A DNA stretch of 64,000 nucleotides from Microbacteriaceae bacterium (GTDB lineage: Bacteria; Actinomycetota; Actinomycetes; Actinomycetales; Microbacteriaceae), in assembly GCA_004297935.1 (NCBI GenBank), contig SCRE01000014.1, positions 310,001-374,000 on the forward strand, written 5' to 3'. Both the position numbers and the translations under genes were made by a program. The notes beneath the pieces were generated by a model. It did not search any database, had not been told where the DNA came from, and saw only the letters and a list, made by a program, of their open reading frames with translations. Position 1 is the first letter of the stretch. Each line of letters opens with the position of its first letter. Positions 9,077-17,309 of the stretch are shown piece by piece.

Positions 9077-9757
9077 CTACTCGGTTGGCGTATCGAGTAA
9101 GCGGTAGCCCAGGCCGCGAACGGTGCGAATGTCGTTTCTGCCGTACGGCTTGTCGATCTTGCGGCGAAGGTAACTGATATACACCTCGACCACGTTCGAA
9201 TCCACGTCCAATCGGGCGTCCCAGACGTGCGTCGCAATCGTGTTGCGGCTGACGACGAGACCCTTTCGATGCAGGAGGAACTCCATCAGGGCGAACTCCC
9301 TGGCCGTCAAGCCGATCTCGGCGTCGCCGCGCCAGCACCGTTTCGTCGCGGGATCCAGCCGCAGGTCGCCACAGGTCAGAACCGGTTCCCGATCGGCTGG
9401 TGCGCGACGCAGCAGCGCACGAAGCCGTGCCAGGAGCACGACGAACGAGAATGGCTTAGAAAGAAAATCATCGGCACCGAGGTCGAGAGCGTCCGCTTCG
9501 TCGTACTCGCCGTCTTTGGCGGTGAGCATCAAGATGGGGAGTCCCGACTCGGCAGCGCGCAGGCGTTTGCACACTTCATAACCGTTGAGTCCAGGGAGCA
9601 TAATGTCGAGAATCGCGAGGTCGAACGGATGTTCCTGCGCCATCCACAGCCCGTCTATTCCGTTGTTCGCGATTTCGGTGACGAATCCTTCGGCGTTCAG
9701 GCCGCGCGCGACGCTGTCGGCGATTGCCGGGTCGTCCTCGACGAGCAGCACCCTCAT
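9077..9757 (-). CDS. OmpR/PhoB-family response regulator (module 2)
   Basis: 226 residues. The receiver has E7/D8, Asp51 (AILDIMLPG) and the SKPF lysine; the winged helix carries TAREFALMEFL and VYISYLRRKID. It is the first gene of the regulator-kinase pair and is divergent from the small helical gene at 10016. Two direct-repeat boxes (9864-9880 and 9928-9944) lie in the 258-bp gap, which suggests control of itself and of the divergent genes. It is highly similar to the regulator at 2269-2979. Confidence 0.95.
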   Translation of the reverse strand: MRVLLVEDDPAIADSVARGLNAEGFVTEIANNGIDGLWMAQEHPFDLAILDIMLPGLNGYEVCKRLRAAESGLPILMLTAKDGEYDEADALDLGADDFLSKPFSFVVLLARLRALLRRAPADREPVLTCGDLRLDPATKRCWRGDAEIGLTAREFALMEFLLHRKGLVVSRNTIATHVWDARLDVDSNVVEVYISYLRRKIDKPYGRNDIRTVRGLGYRLLDTPTE

Positions 9758-9863
9758 CCCACACCACCCACCTTCCGCCGGCCAACGACGTGCCCGCCTC
9801 TCGGTTGCCAGTCAAGCAGAGTCGTAGCGCTTGATCACACGGTCAGGCGAATTGACAGGCGGT

Positions 9864-9880
9864 CTAATCCAGTTCTTATC
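9864..9880 (+). promoter_or_regulatory. Candidate response-regulator box
   Basis: CTAATC at 9864 and CTTATC at 9875 form a direct repeat with an 11-bp step. It is nearer to the regulator start (9757) than its partner box at 9928, so it may serve autoregulation. The function is inferred from spacing and recurrence. Confidence 0.45.
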
Positions 9881-9927
9881 TCCGGGTGTAATAGTTCGCG
9901 CCGTTCAGCAGGTGGTGTTCAGCTGAA

Positions 9928-9944
9928 CTTATCGGACACTTATC
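9928..9944 (+). promoter_or_regulatory. Candidate response-regulator box (perfect direct repeat)
   Basis: ACTTATC occurs twice, with CTTATC at 9928 and 9939, exactly 11 bp apart. This is the best copy of the motif in the window. It lies about 70 bp upstream of the gene at 10016 and fits an OmpR-family activator site placed near a -35 region. Confidence 0.5.
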
Positions 9945-10015
9945 TTTCCAGTGAAGAGTGGTAGTGACGCTGGCAATTCCGATCACCGGCGGTAGGAGCT
10001 GAAGAGAGTCGAACA

Positions 10016-10441
10016 ATGACAACAGACGACAGCGAACTGCTCGATCGTGTGGACAAACTGGGTCAAATCGCCGAGGGCCTCACCCGCTGCGCTGGGGAGT
10101 TCCCCCAACCGCTGGGCTCCTTGGTACTGCTCGATGCCCTCACACACGCACAGCATTCGCTGGCAGAGGTATACGCGGAACTCGCGGGCTGGCACGAAAC
10201 CGCCGCCGAGGGAACCCATTACCAAGCCGACAGCGCCGATTTTTCTGGCCCTGAACGTGCCCGCACGGCGCTCACGCTGGCGGCCCGGCAAGCAGAAGCC
10301 GCCGCAGAAACGCTGCAGGACGCGCGCACCGCCAACGCCGCCACCAAGTGGTACGACACCGTACAACAGCAAACCCATTCCGCAACGCGACGCAACACAG
10401 CCTCAACCAGCCAGGTGCGCGGCAGGCTGCGCGCAGTGTGA
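10016..10441 (+). CDS. Helical protein of unknown function
   Basis: I do not recognise this 141-residue protein. It is Ala/Glu-rich, predicted almost entirely helical, and has no signal peptide or membrane helix. The C-terminal 25 residues are basic and Ser/Thr/Gln-rich. The ATG at 10016 follows a weak GAGAG ribosome site. It sits directly downstream of the best response-regulator box and upstream of the second esterase, so it may be the first gene of that regulated unit. Third-position GC bias supports coding. Confidence 0.6.
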   Translation: MTTDDSELLDRVDKLGQIAEGLTRCAGEFPQPLGSLVLLDALTHAQHSLAEVYAELAGWHETAAEGTHYQADSADFSGPERARTALTLAARQAEAAAETLQDARTANAATKWYDTVQQQTHSATRRNTASTSQVRGRLRAV

Positions 10442-10564
10442 GCAGTGAGACCCGCAGGAGCGGTAGGGCGCACGCTTCGCAATCGTGTCGGCAGTCACGG
10501 CTCGGTGGTATAGCTTCGCGGTAGCGCGGCACATGACAAGGTGCACCGATTTGGAAGGTAGACG

Positions 10565-10594
10565 ATGGTTGAGGAAGGGGAGCGATTATTCTGA
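10565..10594 (+). CDS. Upstream ORF overlapping the start of the second esterase (9 codons)
   Basis: The ATG at 10565 has GGAAGG six bases upstream and reads MVEEGERLF, ending with TGA at 10592-10594. The stop overlaps the first codons of the esterase frame, which is shifted by one base. It may be a coupling leader like the 13-codon ORF at 3235. Alternatively it is the true N-terminus of the esterase, displaced by a one-base indel or sequencing error. Confidence 0.4.
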   Translation: MVEEGERLF

Positions 10595-11892
10595 ACGCCC
10601 TTCTCGCGGTGAACATCGTCTACGGCCCCGTCATCATGACGTCATTCGTGGTATCGGCAGCGCTTCTGCTCTATCTTCTCGTCCGTCCGCCCACCCGGCG
10701 TTGGCTTCTGACCAGCGTCAGCGCTCTCCTTGCCGGTGGGATGCTCGCCGTGCTGACCTGGCTGATCGTCGTCAGGCTGCTCCATGCGGTTCGCATCCCC
10801 TTGAGTCACGTGATCTATTTCTGGCTTGCCGCGACCTTCGCGGGCGTCGCACTTGCCGTCGTGAATCTGTGGCGATCCCGATGGTGGCGCAAGCTCACCG
10901 CGACAGGGGCCATCCTGGTTTTCCTGGTAACGGGAACTCTCGCCATCAATGCCAAATTCGGGTTGAACCGCACGCTCGGCGCGTTTGTCGGTGCGAGCAT
11001 CCAGAATCCCGTTGCTCTCCCGCCGCCTACCGGAGCGCCCGGACAAAGCAAGAGCAAGGGTCCGCTCTGGAAGACCTGGAAACCTCCGGCCGGTATGCCT
11101 GAGCACGGCACGGTGGGCACCGCGGTGATTCCTGGCACCCTGTCCGGGTTCACCGCGCGTCCGGCCGGGATCTATCTGCCGCCGGCCGCGCTCGTCGCCA
11201 ACCCCCCGGCCCTACCGCTGGTCGTGATGATGATGGGTCGACCGGGTGCCCCCGATCCGCATTATGCGGCCACGATCCTTGACCGCTTCGCCGCCACCCA
11301 TCACGGGCTTGCGCCAATTGTGGTGGTGGCCGATCAGCTGGGCGATCCCACCATTGACACGCTCTGCCTCGACACAGCACAGTTCGGAAACGTCGAAACC
11401 TATATCACCCAGGACGTGGTGAATTGGGCGATCGCGAACCTGAACGTCACCCACGACCACCGCTATTGGACGATCGCCGGCTATTCGAACGGCGGCCAGT
11501 GTGCGATGTCATTCATGGCGAAGTACCCGCGACTCTGGTCGAATGTTCTGGATATATCAGGGGAAGAGTATCCCGGCAGCGACGCGCCGAGCGGGGTCTT
11601 GAACAATATCTTCCACGGCGATCAAGCCGCATATGACGCCCAAAAACCGATCAACATTCTGGCGAAAACGAAACTCCCCAACACGTTCGGTGTCTTCACC
11701 GTCGGTTCCAACGACGGCGCCTACATTCCCGGCGTGCAGCGCACGGTCGCGGCAGCCGCCGCCGCAGGCATGAGCACGGTGTACTACGAAGCCCCCAACG
11801 GCGGCCATGTTCTGCCCGCCCTCACCGATGGGCTGAAAAAAGGATTCGAACTCCTCTACTCGCGACTCGGACTCTCGGCCGCACCGCTATAA
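10588..11892 (+). CDS. Membrane-anchored alpha/beta-hydrolase, paralogue of 3287-4579
   Basis: The frame has four N-terminal helices, the nucleophile elbow AGYSNGGQCAM and a late GGHVLPAL histidine region. It matches the first esterase closely in the catalytic domain (HHGLAPIVVV.DQLG and the GTVG segment). The first canonical start is GTG at 10609, but the ungapped match to the paralogue extends seven codons further, to ATT at 10588. A strong GGAAGGGGAG sits 5 bp before that ATT, and an in-frame TGA at 10570 closes the frame. An ATT (or CTG, 10591) start is therefore likely, unless a one-base error separates the frame from the ATG at 10565. There is no mprF-like partner in this copy. Confidence 0.85.
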   Translation: MLNALLAVNIVYGPVIMTSFVVSAALLLYLLVRPPTRRWLLTSVSALLAGGMLAVLTWLIVVRLLHAVRIPLSHVIYFWLAATFAGVALAVVNLWRSRWWRKLTATGAILVFLVTGTLAINAKFGLNRTLGAFVGASIQNPVALPPPTGAPGQSKSKGPLWKTWKPPAGMPEHGTVGTAVIPGTLSGFTARPAGIYLPPAALVANPPALPLVVMMMGRPGAPDPHYAATILDRFAATHHGLAPIVVVADQLGDPTIDTLCLDTAQFGNVETYITQDVVNWAIANLNVTHDHRYWTIAGYSNGGQCAMSFMAKYPRLWSNVLDISGEEYPGSDAPSGVLNNIFHGDQAAYDAQKPINILAKTKLPNTFGVFTVGSNDGAYIPGVQRTVAAAAAAGMSTVYYEAPNGGHVLPALTDGLKKGFELLYSRLGLSAAPL

Positions 11893-12023
11893 CAGTGGTG
11901 CGTCAGGCCAACTTTCAGACCGAATCGACACGAGATCGCGGGTTGCATCCTCGGGATCGGCACGGGGACGCAATCCGGCTCGTTGGTAATGGGTCGCGTG
12001 AACGAATCGTTCCGCTGGACTAG

Positions 12024-12365
12024 TTGACGCTGGCGGCTCTGGTTGGTTTGGAGGGTGTGCAGGGCCGCGGCTCGTATTATTTCCCGGGCCGGTTCGGCGG
12101 GCATCTGCAATCCAGCACTGTGTACCGGTGGGTGACCGAGCGCACGCCCGGCTGGACCTTGCATAGTTTGCGGCATCGGGCTGCGACGATCGGGTATTCG
12201 AGGACGCAGGATCTGCGGGCGACACAGGAACTGTTAGGGCATGCCTCTCCGGCCACGACACAGATCTATACCGCGGTCTCCTTCGCCGACATACAAGCCG
12301 TCGTCAGGGCGGCGTCACTCAACTTTCCCGTGCGCGAGGATGAAGGGATCGGGAGTCCAGAATGA
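12024..12365 (+). pseudogene. Tyrosine recombinase/integrase, C-terminal remnant
   Basis: Only the last 113 codons of an XerC/D-like recombinase survive. The catalytic Arg block HSLRHRAAT, the second His in ELLGHASPATTQ and the nucleophile Tyr (IYTAVS) are present. The first catalytic Arg/Lys region and the whole N-terminal arm are missing, and a stop codon precedes the frame. It marks the left side of a stretch of accessory genes and is probably a decayed integrase. Activity is not possible for the fragment alone. Confidence 0.85.
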
Positions 12366-12479
12366 CTCCCTGGCTCCGGGCCAAGTTACGACTCCTTAGG
12401 ATCGGCGAGTTGGCCTTCCGAATTGTCGCGTCACGTCTTTGAGTTCCCGGGTTGAGTCTGATAGTTTTGTTTCATCACG

Positions 12480-12519
12480 ATCAGCCCGCTCGCCTCACGG
12501 CTCGGGCTGATTTTCTTTT
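12480..12519 (+). terminator. Rho-independent terminator-like hairpin
   Basis: ATCAGCCCG (12480-12488) pairs with CGGGCTGAT (12503-12511) around a 14-nt loop and is followed by TTTCTTTT. It separates the recombinase remnant from the Abi gene, whose GTG starts 13 bp beyond. It could also act as an attenuator for that gene. Confidence 0.6.
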
Positions 12520-12531
12520 GCGGGGAACTTT

Positions 12532-13557
12532 GTGGCCGAGTACACCAAGCCTTGGCTCTCCCTCGACGAGCAGTTAGAAAAGCTTCAGAGTCGCGGGGTG
12601 AACATCGGTGATCGCAACCCATGCTTGGCTCTATTGCAAGCGGTGGGGTATTACCGGCTGACGGGTTACCTGTATCCGTTCCGGGAATCCGAAACCTATC
12701 TGGACGCGAGCGACAGACAGCGCGTACGGGTACTCAACTTCTATCGCGAGGGCACGTCGATAGCTGAGGCGGCTGCTCTGATCGACTTCGATCGGCAACT
12801 GCGCTTGCTGGTACTCGACGGCATGGAGCGGATCGAAGTGTCGCTGCGGATGCAAGTGGGTTACGTGCTCGGTAAGCGATCGGCTTTCGCGCACCTTGAC
12901 CCCGCGACGTTCCAGGCGTCGTTCGTATCGATACCAGCGGACACACCATCCGCCAATGGAATCGCCGTGGCCGCGGCTGAACCCACGCCGCCTGGACAGG
13001 CGAAAAGCAAGCACGACCTGTGGTTGCAGAGAGTGCTGGAACGTCAAGACAACTCGAATGAAGACTTCGTTGCCCATTTCCGTGAGAAGTACGACAACCG
13101 CATGCCGATTTGGGCTCTGACCGAAATCATGGAAATGGGGCACCTATCCCGGCTTTACAGTGGATTGAACCGTGAGCTCTCAACTGCTGTCGCTGAAGCA
13201 TACGATGTGCCATCGAAACGGGTCCTGGCGAGCTGGGTTTCCAGCCTCAACTATGTTCGCAACGTTTCCGCACATCACGCGCGGCTGTTCAACCGAAAAC
13301 TGCAGGTCGCGCCAGCCCGACCCAAGATCGGCGATATCCCACTCCTTGATCACCTGCACTCAGCCGAAATACCCAAAGCCTTCGGCGTCTACAACGCGCT
13401 TGCCGTGATGGCTTACTTGTTGCGATCTATCGATGGTGGCAGGGGCTGGTCCCATAAGGTCGTGGAATTGGTTTCCGGCTTCCCCGAAAGTCAAAACATG
13501 ACTGCTGCCGCCATCGGAGTGCCACCCAAGTGGATCGAACTCGAATTGTGGCGATAG
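12532..13557 (+). CDS. Abi_2 (AbiD/AbiF) family abortive-infection protein
   Basis: 341 residues with the family's N-terminal block (YYRLTGYLYPFR, 40-51), the central FDRQLRLLVLDGMERIE (86-102) and a C-terminal R243-N...H248 motif in VRNVSAHHARLFNRK. The Rx4H arrangement is the HEPN ribonuclease signature, and the family is known for phage-induced growth arrest by RNA cleavage. It starts with GTG, with a weak GGGGA upstream. It sits alone after a terminator-like hairpin, between a recombinase remnant and other accessory genes. No antitoxin gene is adjacent. Confidence 0.9.
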   Translation: MAEYTKPWLSLDEQLEKLQSRGVNIGDRNPCLALLQAVGYYRLTGYLYPFRESETYLDASDRQRVRVLNFYREGTSIAEAAALIDFDRQLRLLVLDGMERIEVSLRMQVGYVLGKRSAFAHLDPATFQASFVSIPADTPSANGIAVAAAEPTPPGQAKSKHDLWLQRVLERQDNSNEDFVAHFREKYDNRMPIWALTEIMEMGHLSRLYSGLNRELSTAVAEAYDVPSKRVLASWVSSLNYVRNVSAHHARLFNRKLQVAPARPKIGDIPLLDHLHSAEIPKAFGVYNALAVMAYLLRSIDGGRGWSHKVVELVSGFPESQNMTAAAIGVPPKWIELELWR

Positions 13558-14119
13558 CTCCCGCAAAACTGGGAGAAACTCGGACGATGTCGGCATCTTT
13601 ATTAAACCTTGCCGGCCCGGGGCGCACTTGGGGTCTCACCAATTGTCTGGGCGCACGGGCTGAAACCGGCCCGGTGGCCATAGATCTGGATGGCAATCGC
13701 TGCCCGCCGTTTGCGGTCCGATCGCGCCTCGTGCACTTGAACGCGTCTGCCGCTGACGGCTGAAACACAGATCGTCGGATGTTGCCCTGGCAGACTGGGT
13801 AACGTGGCCACCAATCGGCAGACGACCGAAGTGCTCGTGAACCGACTCCAGAGCACGGCACGAATTGGTACCAGGCCTGACAACGCCTATGCCATGAGTT
13901 TCCGCATTCCTTCGGACCTTGTGCGCCCAGAGCGGAGATATTGAACTTGACGCGTGGAGTAGTCGACGCCATGTATCAGACAGCGGATGCACTCGCGGAC
14001 GATCTGTGCTTTGAGTATCTGGATAACACCAGACGCGCGCTCCGTGATTTCGTAGTGCGAGCCTAGGGCGACCGCAAAACCGACCATGTTCGGCCTTGCA
14101 GCCAACCGGGTTCGGGCCC
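13558..14119. other. 562-bp stretch without a supported gene
   Basis: Open frames exist on both strands, but none has a convincing ribosome site, family match or codon bias. A 31-codon plus-strand frame from 13971 and a minus-strand frame running into the Abi gene were considered and left out. Base composition is lower in GC than the flanking core genes. It is probably decayed accessory DNA. Confidence 0.5.
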
Positions 14120-14833
14120 TTACGTCCCGAGTGCCTTCACAACGTCCTGCCAGACCCGGTCGACGTCGACTTTGTATTTCGGGATGACGGCGACCGCAGC
14201 TGCACCCGTCACGAAGAGGTCGCGCGCTTCGGTGAGAGAGATGCCGCTCTTGATTGCTTTGGTGATGGAGTCGGTCCAAGCGGGAAGGACTTCATGATCG
14301 AAATCGACCCAGTTCATGACGATGCCGCGCGCCGCGATGGCCACGGCGTCTGTATACCTCCTCTCGCGTCCCAACTGTTCCACCATCTTCCATGACGCCG
14401 CGAACATCGTGTTGGTATCTCGCTTGACGGCTGCAGTCAGAAAGTCTTCATTCCACGTCCGCCAATTCACGTCCGCTTGGTTGGGCATCGTCCCGAACTG
14501 TTTGGTGAGAGCTGAAACTGCCCGGGCTCGGTGCTCTTTCTCCGCTTTCCGTGCCGCCCAAGTGCCGTTCGCAACAGCGATGGCGTCATCGACTTCTTCG
14601 AGATGGTCCTCACCGACGATGCTGCGGGCGTTGATACGCGGGTCAGTTCGGACAAAAATGTACCTGCTGCAACTCGGGCACTTCGTCTTCGCCCCGGGCA
14701 CTTTTTTCAACTCGGCGCCGCAGTTCGGACAGATGTTCGTGCGCGTGTCCTCGGGCGGCACGTAGGTGCTCCCGGATGAGCTCGTCGTTACCGTAACGGC
14801 CAACCTCTCCTTGCGTTTGAACCAAGCCACCAT
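14120..14833 (-). CDS. Zinc-ribbon protein of unknown function
   Basis: About 237 residues if it starts at the ATG at 14833; another ATG at 14875 is possible. An N-terminal zinc ribbon CPNCGAEL (8 residues) KCPSCSRY has two CxxC pairs. A helical region follows that starts RTDPRINARSIVGEDHLEEVD, and the C-terminal half is amphipathic. I do not recognise the family. It is convergent with the Abi gene and divergent from the AIPR gene, 236 bp away, so it may belong to the same defence island. Low-complexity TVTTSSSGST follows the N-terminus. Confidence 0.65.
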   Translation of the reverse strand: MVAWFKRKERLAVTVTTSSSGSTYVPPEDTRTNICPNCGAELKKVPGAKTKCPSCSRYIFVRTDPRINARSIVGEDHLEEVDDAIAVANGTWAARKAEKEHRARAVSALTKQFGTMPNQADVNWRTWNEDFLTAAVKRDTNTMFAASWKMVEQLGRERRYTDAVAIAARGIVMNWVDFDHEVLPAWTDSITKAIKSGISLTEARDLFVTGAAAVAVIPKYKVDVDRVWQDVVKALGT

Positions 14834-15069
14834 GCTCCTCAGGTTGGCGAGTGATGGTTTGGAGCCTACAACCACGACGCCAGCGGTCTAGGCAGTGCAC
14901 AGTTGGACTCGCACTTGTAACACATAGTTGCAATACCGGTGCCTCTGCAGATCCAGGTCCACCGATACGTTCACCGAGGGGCGCCTCGTGGTTCTAGGGC
15001 GCAGCCCAGCAGTGCGGAGACCTTGCGCGTCCGTCCGCCATATCTCGTTGATGGCGCTACCTTCGAGGC

Positions 15070-16761
15070 ATGGGTCTCATTCAGCTAAACCAGATTGCCA
15101 AGAGTATCGATACAACGGTTGGCCCGCTCGTTGATCTTTCGGACGTTGCCGATCGTTCAAAAGAGGATGCTCGGCTTACCCGCGGTTTAGCGGCCTGGAT
15201 GCTTGTATGGCTTGCTGGGGCGACGGAAGAAGCTGCTGCCGCGTCAGTGGTGGACGGTTTCGGCGACAATGGGATCGACGCGGTTTACGTAGATCGTGAA
15301 GCTCAAACGGTACACCTGGTGCAGACCAAGTGGTCCAAGAAGGGTGCTGGCTCGCCGGCGCTGGGCGACATACACAAATTTGTCCAGGGCGTTAGGGATC
15401 TCGTCAATGCCGAGTGGGGAAAGTTCAACGATAAGTTGCGCATGCATCGCGCTGCCATCGAGGCTGCACTCGAGGATCCTGACCTTCGCGTCGTGCTGGT
15501 GTTAGCCCACTCGGGAACTGACAAATTGTCGCGAGATTCCGAATCAGTCATCAAAAACCTGCTGACGGACATGAACGACCCGATTGATACAGTATCGTTT
15601 TCGTCGTATTCACAGGCAGAGCTTCATAGCCTTCTTCGCGAAAGCGCCACCGGTCCCCGTCCGACCATTGATGCTGATATCTATGACTGGGGATCTATCT
15701 CTGAGCCATACACGGCGTTCTATGGTCAGGTGGAGGCCGCCCAGATAGCCGCTTGGTATCACAAGCACGGTGTGAGGCTCTTCGACAGCAATATCCGGCA
15801 GTTCCTTGGCGCCGATTCCGAAGTTAACGATGCGATCCGTCAGACGCTTCAGGACCAGCCGCAACACTTCTGGTACTACAACAACGGTGTAACCGTTCTC
15901 TGCGAGACAATTGGGAAAAAGACTCTCGGTGCCAGCACTAAGAAGGTCGGACACTTTGAATTCAAAGAGGTCTCAGTTGTAAACGGGGCTCAGACAGTGG
16001 GAACTATCGGGCAGGTAGCAAGGGACGACCCGGGTTCGGTAGCAGATGCGAGAGTTACCGTGCGATTTATCTCCCTCGAGAATTGCCCGCCGGGTTTCGC
16101 CTCTGACGTTACCAGAGGCACAAACACTCAAAATCGAGTCGAACGACGCGATTTTGTCTCGCTGGATCCAGAACAGGTTCGGCTCGCCGACGCTCTCACC
16201 CTCGAAGGCATCAAGTACGCCATCAAGAGCGGTTCGGAAACGCCGTCGCCAGAGACCGGATTCACCGTGCTGGACGCGACCGTGGGTCTCGCCTGCGCAG
16301 ATCCTGATTCCGACTACGCAGTGCAGGCCAAGCGAGAAGTTGGACGCCTTTGGCTGGGTGCTGAAGCGCCCCAGGCTGGCACCCAGTATCGCCATCTCTT
16401 CAACGCCCAACTTTCAGAGACTCGGCTCTGGCGGGTTGTCCGCTGTTTGCGGATTATCGATGACGCCGTGGCTTCGACCAGGCAGGGGTTGGATGGTCGA
16501 AGCAGTTTGATTGGAGTGCATGGAAACCGACTGATTGCACACCTCGCCTATCAGGTGATCGGTCCTGCCGTGATGTCGGGCGGGGAGCCGCAATTCCGAT
16601 CGGCTCTCGATGCGCTGCCACAGGCCGTGAACGAGATTTACGACAAAGTCGTCGACGTGGTGATGAACGATTTTCCTGACAACTATCTTGCGAGCCTGTT
16701 TAAGAATGCTTCTCGATGCCGAGAGATTGCGGAAGCCGTGCTGCCAGAAGTTGCATGCTGA
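15070..16761 (+). CDS. AIPR-family protein with nuclease-like N-terminus
   Basis: 563 residues. The C-terminal two thirds match the AIPR (abortive infection phage resistance) family through LFDSNIRQFLG, FWYYNNGVTVLC and VVNGAQTVGT. The first 150 residues hold a restriction-endonuclease-like signature: GFGDNGIDAVYVD followed by HLVQTKW, giving Asp70, Gln85 and Lys87 (a PD-(D/E)xK variant with QxK). The likely role is nucleic-acid cleavage in phage defence; the target is unknown. Visibly lower GC and different codon use than the core genes support transfer. The ATG at 15070 lacks a strong ribosome site. Confidence 0.85.
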   Translation: MGLIQLNQIAKSIDTTVGPLVDLSDVADRSKEDARLTRGLAAWMLVWLAGATEEAAAASVVDGFGDNGIDAVYVDREAQTVHLVQTKWSKKGAGSPALGDIHKFVQGVRDLVNAEWGKFNDKLRMHRAAIEAALEDPDLRVVLVLAHSGTDKLSRDSESVIKNLLTDMNDPIDTVSFSSYSQAELHSLLRESATGPRPTIDADIYDWGSISEPYTAFYGQVEAAQIAAWYHKHGVRLFDSNIRQFLGADSEVNDAIRQTLQDQPQHFWYYNNGVTVLCETIGKKTLGASTKKVGHFEFKEVSVVNGAQTVGTIGQVARDDPGSVADARVTVRFISLENCPPGFASDVTRGTNTQNRVERRDFVSLDPEQVRLADALTLEGIKYAIKSGSETPSPETGFTVLDATVGLACADPDSDYAVQAKREVGRLWLGAEAPQAGTQYRHLFNAQLSETRLWRVVRCLRIIDDAVASTRQGLDGRSSLIGVHGNRLIAHLAYQVIGPAVMSGGEPQFRSALDALPQAVNEIYDKVVDVVMNDFPDNYLASLFKNASRCREIAEAVLPEVAC

Positions 16762-17138
16762 TGGGTTGCTCGGTTTCGTGAAAGTCAGTGAGCATCTCGA
16801 CCTCCATAGGCTGGCGAGGCCCTGGGCTGAATGACGCCAAGAGCGTGCGGATATTTCCAGATTGGCGTTCCTTGGTTCAAACCGTGATGCGTCACGGGTT
16901 TTGGGCCGTTGTCTTGTTAGGCGGTATTGCCACCGGTACCAGTGCGGTAAGAATGCGATTGTCGACCTAAGAGCAATCGTCGTTCTGAGGCAAACCTGTA
17001 ACCCTTTTGCCCCTGACGGTGCTCGTGGCCGGCCTTGGGGCGAAAGGCGAGCGGCCCAAGAGCACTGCCACTTCTGGAAACTACCTGGTCACAGCTGCAA
17101 AGTAATGGCGCGATCTCCTGCTGGAAATCGGGCCACAT
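16762..17138. other. 377-bp gap between AIPR gene and tRNA-Met
   Basis: No supported gene. Short frames on both strands lack ribosome sites and family matches. As the stretch next to the tRNA 3' end it is where an attachment-site relic would be expected, but I could not find a convincing repeat of the tRNA end elsewhere in the island. Confidence 0.5.
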
Positions 17139-17215
17139 TGGTTGCGGGGGAGGGATTTGAACCCTCGGCCTCTGGGTTATGAGCCCAGCGAGCTACCGAA
17201 CTGCTCCACCCCGCG
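17139..17215 (-). tRNA. Initiator tRNA-Met (CAT), CCA encoded
   Basis: On the minus strand the cloverleaf reads CGCGGGG at the 5' end, anticodon CAT within CTGGG-CTCATAA-CCCAG, and a T arm with GGTTCAAATCC. The unpaired C1-A72 and three G:C pairs in the anticodon stem identify the initiator tRNA. The 3' CCA is encoded at 17141-17139. Its 3' end faces the accessory stretch at lower coordinates. Confidence 0.95.
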
Positions 17216-17309
17216 GCACAAGATGAAACTTTAGCATGACTGCTCAGGCGCCGCGAACCGACGACCGGCCGGGCGGCGTACGGCCAGCGCCCGAGCATAG
17301 GCTGTGATC

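Noticed and set aside
13971-14066. 31-codon plus-strand frame (MYQTADALADDLCFEYLDNT...)
   Set aside because: No ribosome site, no partner and no family match; it lies in a stretch that looks decayed, and its length is within chance.
16862-17182. Plus-strand frame across the tRNA-Met gene
   Set aside because: It overlaps the tRNA on the opposite strand and has no family signals.
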